A DNA stretch of 37,815 nt from an uncultured Lachnospiraceae bacterium (GTDB taxonomy: Bacteria > Bacillota > Clostridia > Lachnospirales > Lachnospiraceae), in assembly GCA_910585605.1 (NCBI GenBank), contig CAJUFL010000036.1, positions 1 through 37,815 on the forward strand, in the 5' to 3' direction. Every line of letters begins with the position of its first letter. The stretch's first letter is position 1. A program made the translations under genes and the position numbers. The notes under the pieces were generated by a model, which saw only the letters and a list, made by a program, of their open reading frames with translations, was not told where the DNA came from and did no database searches. Of the stretch, positions 32,280-37,815 are shown in pieces.

Positions 32280-32374
32280 CCACACCAAATATGATGAACC
32301 CACGCTTATACACTACCAGCTATAATAAACCGCAAGGACAGCAATTTGATACTGCTGTTCTTTCTTTTTTATAA
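32270..32374 (+). pseudogene. C-terminal gene fragment joined to the XRE remnant
   Basis: A frame different from the XRE one reads VKDTTPNMMNPRLYTTSYNK then PQGQQFDTAVLSFL and stops at 32374, just inside a terminator. It looks like the last 34 or more residues of a real protein whose start was lost at the junction. The family is not recognised; it may be cargo of the adjoining element. Confidence 0.4.
32336..32370 (+). terminator. Rho-independent terminator of the gene fragment
   Basis: GGACAGCA (32336-32343) pairs with TGCTGTTC (32353-32360), including one G-U pair, followed by TTTCTTTTTT. Confidence 0.75.
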
Positions 32375-32417
32375 AATTGTAGTAACCGAAAAAAAGCTGT
32401 AAAATGAGAAATATATT

Positions 32418-32456
32418 TGTCCTTGTAACATTTCTCGGACATTTGCCTGTTATACT
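32418..32456 (+). promoter_or_regulatory. Promoter/operator of the second two-component system
   Basis: TTGTCC (32417-32422), TTGTAACATTTC (32423-32434) and CGGACATTTG (32436-32445) precede TATACT (32451-32456) by 5 bp. The same CGGACATTTG-5 bp-(-10) arrangement and the TTGTAACATTTC block recur before the ABC genes at 34220-34297, so both are probably bound by this module's regulator. Confidence 0.55.
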
Positions 32457-32484
32457 ATTTGCAAAAAGAAAAGGAAGTGACAAT

Positions 32485-33174
32485 ATGAAGCAGATTTTAA
32501 TTGTCGAAGACGATAATCTTTTGAATAAAACCCTTGCTTACAATTTGGCATCTGACGGTTACAATATAACTGCTGTTCTGAATGCAAGAGCAGCCGCTGA
32601 ATCACTGAAAACAAACATTTTTGATTTGGTATTGCTGGATATAAATTTACCAGACGGAAATGGTTATGACCTATGCCGCCTTATCAAGCCAGAGAATCCC
32701 GATACAGTAGTTATATTTCTAACTGCTAACGATCAGGAAAGTGATCAGATACGGGGATATGAAGCTGGTGCAGTGGATTACATCACGAAGCCTTTTTCGA
32801 TTGGTGCTTTGCAACGAAAAATAAAGGCTATGTTTGCTATGCTGGAGCATCATAAACCGACTAAGGATATTTACGAGGACAGCAGCCTGTTTCTTGATTT
32901 TTCGGAACAATTTGCCAGTCTGAATGGGAAAACCTTAACACTTTCCACAATGGAATATAAAATGCTGAACCTATTTCTCAAAAACCCGAAGCAAGTACTT
33001 ACCCGCCATCAACTTTTGGAAAAGCTGTGGGACATTGACGAAAAATATGTAGACGAACATACCCTTACTACTTCTATCAGCCGGATTCGCAGCAAGATTG
33101 AAGCGGATGGCGACACATATATCAAGACGGTTTATGGTATGGGTTATCAATGGACAGGAGGCGAAAAGAAATGA
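32485..33174 (+). CDS. OmpR-family response regulator of a second Bce-like module
   Basis: About 229 aa: receiver (ILIVEDDNLLNK, phospho-acceptor in LVLLDINLPDGNG, VIFLTANDQE, YITKPFSIG) and winged helix (LSTMEYKMLNLFLKNPKQVLTRHQLLEKLWD, TTSISRIRSKIEADG, VYGMGYQW). The true start is ATG 32485 behind AAAGGAAG; the longer upstream frame from 32404 overlaps the promoter. It shares 4 nt with the kinase start. The DNA here has a different, somewhat less A/T-biased codon feel than the first Bce module, fitting transfer. Confidence 0.9.
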   Translation: MKQILIVEDDNLLNKTLAYNLASDGYNITAVLNARAAAESLKTNIFDLVLLDINLPDGNGYDLCRLIKPENPDTVVIFLTANDQESDQIRGYEAGAVDYITKPFSIGALQRKIKAMFAMLEHHKPTKDIYEDSSLFLDFSEQFASLNGKTLTLSTMEYKMLNLFLKNPKQVLTRHQLLEKLWDIDEKYVDEHTLTTSISRIRSKIEADGDTYIKTVYGMGYQWTGGEKK

Positions 33175-34201
33175 AGCTAAATAATCTTTCTTCCAAGAAA
33201 ATTTGTAGGCTGGTTAGTGCTGGTTTGATTCTCTCTATGCTGGTGTTTACTGTTATTCTCAGTAGCATAATGCAGGATATGAAAATTTTCATAGCAGGTG
33301 GAACTTTGACACTCTGCGCATTTTTCTGGATTAAGCTACTGGTGGTGTCTTTTGGAAAACGACTTTCTCTTTTTACTTCTGATTTATGCCGGACATTGGA
33401 CAACATGATTGATGGAAACGAGGAGCTACAAAAATCAAATGGGAGTGAAACTCTTTTCGCCCGTATCAACCACCGTCTAATACGCCTATATGAGATTATG
33501 CAGGAGAACCGGCACAAGGTAGACATGGAACGACAGGAGCTTCAAATGCTGATTTCTGATATTTCCCATCAAGTCAAAACACCAGTTAGCAATCTGCCAA
33601 TGGTAACGGACACGCTTCTGACAAAGCCTGTTTCAGAAGAAGAACGGAGGGACTTTTTACAAGGCATACTCAGCCAGACCGATAAACTGGACTTTCTTTT
33701 TCAAGCACTGGTTAAAACATCCCGGCTGGAAACCGGAGCGATACGCTTAGAAAAGAAAGATAGCAATTTATTTCATACGCTTGCACAAGCCATGAGTGGA
33801 GTTGTATATGCCGCAGAGAAAAAAGAAATTGCTGTATCTGTGGACTGCCCAGAAGATTTGCCGATTTCCCATGACAGCAAGTGACAAGCGAAGCCATTTT
33901 CAATCTGTTGGATAATGCAGTAAAGTACACACCGTCAGGTGGAAAAATTTCTGTGTCGGTGGTGCTGTGGGAAATGTATGTTGAAATCAAAGTAGCCGAC
34001 ACCGGCAAAGGTATTTCCGAAAGCAATCAGGCTGCCATCTTCCGGCGCTTCTATCGTGAGGAAGAAGTACATGAACAACAGGGCGTGGGGATTGGTTTGT
34101 ATTTGGCGCGTGAGATTGTAACACGGCAAGGCGGTTATATCAAAGTCATTTCGGAGCCGGGACAAGGTTCGGAATTTTCTATTATGCTTCCTGTAAGGTA
34201 A
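33171..34201 (+). pseudogene. Sensor histidine kinase with one-base frameshift
   Basis: ATG 33171 (AGGAGG at 33155-33160) encodes about 237 residues: two membrane helices near 15-60, the H box SDISHQVKTPVSNLPMV, then the frame stops at 33884 after ISHDSK. The next frame (from about 33881) continues seamlessly with TSEAIFNLLDNAVKYTPSGG, ADTGKGIS, FRRFYREE and GVGIGLYLAREIV to 34201. Adding one G (AAG-TGG-ACA) at about 33882 restores KWTSEA, the expected family sequence. It is either a genuine loss-of-function frameshift or a sequencing or assembly error. The intact protein would be about 343 aa and phosphorylate the upstream regulator. Confidence 0.85.
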
Positions 34202-34219
34202 GATATAGACATTTTTTTG

Positions 34220-34297
34220 AAATGTCCGAGCGTTGTAACATTTCGCCCTGATTTTCGGTAAAAATTTTTTCTGCTTCGGACATTTGTGGTTTACAAT
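34220..34297 (+). promoter_or_regulatory. Promoter/operator of the second ABC transporter
   Basis: AAATGTCCG (34220-34228) is the reverse complement of CGGACATTT at 34277-34285. TTGTAACATTTC (34233-34244) repeats the block at 32423-32434. The -10 TACAAT is at 34292-34297, 5 bp after CGGACATTTG, as in the regulator's own promoter. Confidence 0.55.
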
Positions 34298-34340
34298 GCC
34301 TTTATCAACAGGCGGAAAGCCTTGAAAGGAGCATTTGAAT

Positions 34341-35006
34341 ATGAGCATTTTACAAACAATTGACTTAAAGAAGTATTACGGCACAGAGCCAAACATTACT
34401 CGTGCTATTGACGGTGTGAATTTTACTGTGGAACAAGGAGAATTTGTTGCCGTAGTTGGAACCTCCGGCAGCGGTAAGTCTACTTTGCTCCACATGATGG
34501 GAGGACTTGATACCCCTACTTCCGGCAGCGTGATTGTACGGGGGGAAGAACTTGCAAAAAAGAATGATGATGAATTGACAATTTTCCGTCGTCGTAACAT
34601 CGGGTTTATCTTCCAAAATTATAATCTGGTACCAATTTTGAATGTATATGAAAATATCGTCCTACCTGTGGAACTGGATGGCGATACCGTAGACCAAAAA
34701 TTCATGGACGAAGTGGTGTGTATGTTGGCATTAGAAGATAAGCTGAAAAATATGCCGAACAATCTTTCCGGCGGTCAGCAGCAGCGTGTAGCGATTGCAC
34801 GAGCTTTAATTACGAAACCAGCGATTGTCCTTGCCGATGAACCGACTGGAAATTTGGACAGCAAAACCAGTGCAGATGTATTGGGGCTTTTGAAACGTAC
34901 CAGCGGAGAATTTAATCAGACCATTGTAATGATTACTCACAACAACGAGATCGCCCAACTCGCAGACCGCATTGTGCGGATTGAGGATGGCAAAATTATG
35001 GGTTAA
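34341..35006 (+). CDS. ABC transporter ATP-binding protein, peptide-resistance type
   Basis: About 221 aa of the MacB/LolD-like group: Walker A GTSGSGKST, FIFQNYNLVP (Q-loop), signature LSGGQQQR, Walker B IVLADEPTGNLD and switch His in MITHNN. It is the partner of the FtsX permease 14 bp downstream. ATG 34341 follows AAAGGAGC. It probably exports or detaches an antimicrobial peptide; the substrate is unknown. Confidence 0.92.
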   Translation: MSILQTIDLKKYYGTEPNITRAIDGVNFTVEQGEFVAVVGTSGSGKSTLLHMMGGLDTPTSGSVIVRGEELAKKNDDELTIFRRRNIGFIFQNYNLVPILNVYENIVLPVELDGDTVDQKFMDEVVCMLALEDKLKNMPNNLSGGQQQRVAIARALITKPAIVLADEPTGNLDSKTSADVLGLLKRTSGEFNQTIVMITHNNEIAQLADRIVRIEDGKIMG

Positions 35007-35020
35007 AGGAGGTGGGAATT

Positions 35021-36835
35021 ATGACTTATCCTTTTGAAAATGATACAGAGAAAATAGAGAAAAGGATTGCTGAAAGGAGCGTATCTTCTGAAAAGAATAG
35101 GACATTTCTAATCAGGGTTATTGTCTTGATTGCGTCATTTTTACTGAGTTTTTCTGGTATTCTTTTGTGTAACGCAACGCTTAGTATGCAGCAGAATACC
35201 CGTATAAATAATGCGGCAGAAACATTAGGAACTGTTTTAGGAATTGTTATTGTACTTCTTTGTACAGCAGGACTGGCTGTCAAAAATATTTTTTATGTAT
35301 CTGTATTGCAACGAGTACATGAATTTGCACAATTACGGGCAATCGGTGCAACATACCAGCAAATTAAATCAGTGGTCAAGAAAGAATGTGACAAAATAGC
35401 GAAACCTTGTATTGTGTTGGGGACAATTATCGGTTTTTTAGCAAACTTAGTTTTACTACTTCATTTTTATTGGATACCAAGCATTGTATGTATTGTAATT
35501 TCCGGTATATTTATTTGGATTATTACAGCTTTGGCTTTTCAAGCACCAGCGAAAATGGCTGCATCTACATCTCCAATAGAAGCACAACATACACAAGCAA
35601 CAAACTATTTTAGAAATGTTTGGACAAAGGGTAAGCTTACCCCTATAAGAATCGGGTGGATGTATTGTAGAGCCAATAGGAAGAAGGCTGCCTATACATT
35701 TTTATCTCTCGTTATGAGTGGAATTCTAATGTTTGGTGTTTTTTCAATATTGAATGCGATAAATCCCGAAAGACTTGCGGCACAACCTTATCAGGGGAAT
35801 AGTGATGTATATGTATTGCTAAATTCAACAGCTGACGAGCAATCTACATATGATTTAATGAAGTCTGCGCCTTTTACAGAGGAGCAAAAGCAAAAATTAT
35901 ATAATATTTCAGGTGTAAATGATGTTTATGAATTATATATGTTAGACGGTATTCTTACAAATTCCGAGGGTGAAAAATTTGAACTGTCCATTGAAAATAT
36001 CGTAAACTCAGCTACATTTGAAAATGAAATTGTTGAGGGTGTGCAACCAAGTCAGGAATTACAGAACGGCGTAATTCCTGTTGTTATCAATAGACATTCG
36101 CCCTATTATCAGGAACTGAATATGCAGCTTCAAGTTGGAGATTATCTGCCATATACCATAGATACAGGTTATGGTAAAAAGGAAGTGAAATTAGTCGTAA
36201 GCGGATTTGTAGAAAACAGAGATACCGGGCTTGTAATTTATACAAGTAGTGAAAATATGAAATCGCTGTCAGAGATGAACTGTACACTTGCATGGTATAT
36301 TTGTTTGGATCATAACAGAAAAGATGCAGCAACAACGATAATCAAGGAAATTTTTACAGATGATGACAGAGTTAATATATCAGTTTTGGCTGATGATGTT
36401 ATGGCATTGGAAGATTACTTCCATAATGCGAAAGTTATAATTACTGTTTTGGTGGTGCTTATTAGTCTGTTTTCATTTATAAATATGCTGAATACTAGCA
36501 TTACAAATGCTATTGCCAGAAGACACGACTATGCACTACTGGAAGCCACAGGTATGACAAAATTGCAGTTGCAAAAAGTACAACAGTCAGAAAACTTTAT
36601 CTATCTGGTTGGAAGTTTTATAGGAAGCTGCATTTTAGGTATACCAATCGGATTTTTTCTTTGTACCATAATATCAAAAATCCCCGGATTTTCATACTTT
36701 GAATATCATTTTCCGGTTCTTTTTGTGTTTTTATACCTTGCTGCTGTTGTAATGGTCTATAATGTAGTGTCAATATATCAGAAGAAATCTTTGTACCAGC
36801 AATCAATTATAGACCGCATTAGAAAGACGGATTAA
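35021..36835 (+). CDS. FtsX-like ABC permease of the second peptide-resistance module
   Basis: About 604 aa. Two FtsX-like halves: helices near 30-50, 70-95, 125-185 and 225-250, an extracellular domain of about 210 residues (about 255-470), then three C-terminal helices near 475-500, 525-550 and 560-585. Coupling motifs LQRVHEFAQLRAIGAT (about 95) and ARRHDYALLEATGMT (about 505) are visible and typical of MacB/Bce-type permeases; it has fewer helices than the first BceB-like protein. ATG 35021 follows AAAGGAGG (35005-35012) by 8 nt. Confidence 0.9.
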   Translation: MTYPFENDTEKIEKRIAERSVSSEKNRTFLIRVIVLIASFLLSFSGILLCNATLSMQQNTRINNAAETLGTVLGIVIVLLCTAGLAVKNIFYVSVLQRVHEFAQLRAIGATYQQIKSVVKKECDKIAKPCIVLGTIIGFLANLVLLLHFYWIPSIVCIVISGIFIWIITALAFQAPAKMAASTSPIEAQHTQATNYFRNVWTKGKLTPIRIGWMYCRANRKKAAYTFLSLVMSGILMFGVFSILNAINPERLAAQPYQGNSDVYVLLNSTADEQSTYDLMKSAPFTEEQKQKLYNISGVNDVYELYMLDGILTNSEGEKFELSIENIVNSATFENEIVEGVQPSQELQNGVIPVVINRHSPYYQELNMQLQVGDYLPYTIDTGYGKKEVKLVVSGFVENRDTGLVIYTSSENMKSLSEMNCTLAWYICLDHNRKDAATTIIKEIFTDDDRVNISVLADDVMALEDYFHNAKVIITVLVVLISLFSFINMLNTSITNAIARRHDYALLEATGMTKLQLQKVQQSENFIYLVGSFIGSCILGIPIGFFLCTIISKIPGFSYFEYHFPVLFVFLYLAAVVMVYNVVSIYQKKSLYQQSIIDRIRKTD

Positions 36836-37356
36836 GTTTTAATACTTCGTCAGCGCCACAATTACATTACTCTGCTGATACAGCCAAGGCTCTGTGACCT
36901 CTACAGTTATAAGTGATACTAATTCTATTAAGTGGAGATTCTACTTCTGGTTTCATGGTGAGAAGTAGCGTTGCATAAGCAGGGATTTTTTTAACTGGCT
37001 TCCTGCCATTCCCCAATATGCTATGTATAAGTCAAGTCTGCGTTGCATGAGCAGATAGATTACTGCCCGAAAAAAGAACATTAAAGAAACCCTCCAAGCT
37101 TTAAAATAGGTCTGGAGAGTGTCTGTTAAGTCTTTTCGGGCGTAGCAAAACAGCCCACCAATACACCGTTTTTTATATGGTGGCGTTTGCCTTAAATCCT
37201 TATGAAATGAAACAGAACCGATAAACTGTGATTTTTATTCCACCTGTTTATCAGCTCTGCCTCTCTGCATCGGGTTCTTTGATGATATATTTACCTGCCC
37301 GATAGATAGGAATTTGGCTTTTCTTTACAAAAAAAAGTTCAAATATATCATCTTGT
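36836..37356. other. Non-coding stretch with small repeats and a long imperfect hairpin
   Basis: No gene is convincing here. Visible structures are CTACTTCT/AGAAGTAG (36941-36948 / 36961-36968), a 15-bp near-repeat GCGTTGCATAAGCAG (36968-36982) and GCGTTGCATGAGCAG (37040-37054), and an imperfect inverted repeat of about 30 bp per arm closed by GCCCGAAAA / TTTTCGGGC (37065-37141), probably a terminator or processed RNA. A further CCACC/GGTGG hairpin is at about 37155-37183. It is consistent with decayed element DNA. Confidence 0.45.
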
Positions 37357-37359
37357 AAC

Positions 37360-37722
37360 TTATTTCAATTTAATTTCTACTTTGTAATATTTCAAAAAAT
37401 ATGGCACAAACAAAAGAGCCCCTATTATCAAAATCACCCAGCCAATATATGTTCCTTGATTTTCAGGATAAAAATAATTTATAGCTAAATGAACTGGGCA
37501 TAGAATAATTGCAATCACCCCCCATAATATTTCTAATTTTCTTTTCATCTTGTTTGCTTGCTCTTTTTGTTTCTGTAATTCCACCAAATTTTGTTCTGCC
37601 TTTTTTTGATAATTTTCCATTATAATCCTTTCTCCTGATAACAATTCGTTTACATTTATTCCAAGAATGTCACATAGCTCCATCATTATTGATACATCTG
37701 GACAGCTTTTTCCCGTTTCCCT
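37360..37722 (-). pseudogene. XRE-family regulator lacking its helix-turn-helix
   Basis: On the minus strand the frame begins, after a stop, as LRETGKSCPDVSIM then MELCDILGINVNELLSGERI, the part that normally follows KWETGK in this XRE family. The upstream DNA-binding half is missing, with the junction at about 37720. The rest has a charged coiled-coil linker and two membrane helices (EILWGVIAIILCPVHLAI and YIGWVILIIGALLFVPYFL). An internal ATG at 37686 could still be used. The break falls next to the recombinase end and the 37717 repeat. Confidence 0.65.
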
Positions 37723-37734
37723 TAATTAAAGATA
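37717..37734 (+). repeat. Imperfect direct repeat at right XRE break (possible att-like site)
   Basis: TTCCCTTAATTAAAGATA matches 32262-32279 in 16 of 18 positions, same orientation. It spans the point where the minus-strand XRE gene loses similarity and lies about 22 bp beyond the stop of the recombinase-like frame, the usual place for an element end. Confidence 0.45.
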
Positions 37735-37756
37735 TTGTTGGGTAAAAAAAGAAAGG

Positions 37757-37815
37757 TCAGTCGATTTTGCCGATGAAGCGGTAGTAGATTTCTACTTCCT
37801 GCTCACGGCTTCCGT
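37757..37815 (-). CDS. C-terminus of a probable large serine recombinase (partial)
   Basis: The frame enters from the right edge on the minus strand and ends GSREQEVEIYYRFIGKID-stop at 37757-37759. From memory this ending resembles the DUF4368-type large serine recombinases of clostridial conjugative and mobilisable elements, whose genes typically sit at one element end with the attachment site just beyond. Only 18 residues are visible, so the call is tentative. Confidence 0.45.
   Translation of the reverse strand, partial: GSREQEVEIYYRFIGKID

Noticed and set aside
32404..32484. Longer response-regulator start at 32404
   Set aside because: It would translate the promoter and operator; ATG 32485 begins MKQILIVEDD with a proper ribosome site.
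33712..34348. Minus-strand open frames of 104 and 137 codons across the kinase end and ABC promoter
   Set aside because: They overlap a clear kinase C-terminal domain and shared promoter motifs, with no ribosome sites or recognisable domains.

Overview
The window reads as chromosome of a low-GC Gram-positive anaerobe of the Clostridia, most likely Lachnospiraceae. The evidence is A/T-rich codon use, strong AGGAGG-type ribosome sites, several TTG/GTG starts, a short clostridial-type ThiC, an Lsa-like ABC-F protein and Bce-type modules. This placement is by protein character from memory; no search was run. No rRNA, tRNA or CRISPR array is visible.

Layout. 1-226: a long imperfect inverted repeat able to form one hairpin of about 216 nt. 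319-7071: envelope and housekeeping genes, namely an EcsC-family protein, a CaCA cation antiporter, a coiled-coil protein directly followed by an HD-GYP protein, a one-frame fusion of a GT4 diacylglycerol glucosyltransferase with an aldo/keto reductase, and a lipoprotein resembling trigger factor. 7204-7851 (minus): a GH25 muramidase. 7946-13093: a thiamin cluster led by a promoter, a TPP riboswitch and a terminator, then thiC, thiM, thiE, a HAD phosphatase and thiD; a structured repeat lies between thiC and thiM. 13188-15195: nth, a nicotinamidase-like hydrolase and sfsA.

15443-31875 is rich in antimicrobial-response genes: a broken small gene; an Lsa-like ABC-F ribosome-protection protein (minus) behind a roughly 660-nt structured leader; a Bce-type two-component system with its ABC transporter; a beta-glucoside kinase plus a GH1 6-phospho-beta-glucosidase; three small membrane proteins; and a VanRS-like two-component system followed by a YfhO-family envelope protein. 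TTTAAGAAA repeats occur upstream of both the last system and yfhO, suggesting that the regulator controls both.

32137-37815 looks like mobile or scarred DNA. A helix-turn-helix gene is cut off after its KWERG motif, a second Bce-like module carries a frameshifted kinase, another XRE gene (minus) has lost everything before its KWETG motif, and the C-terminus of what looks like a large serine recombinase runs off the right edge. The two XRE break points carry an 18-bp imperfect direct repeat.

The most unusual non-coding signal is an element of about 102 bp present three times (13831-13932, 17242-17343 on minus, 24283-24383). Each copy ends just upstream of the ribosome site of an unrelated gene (nicotinamidase-like, ABC-F, GH1). 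Its flanks are conserved and its apical part varies but can still fold.
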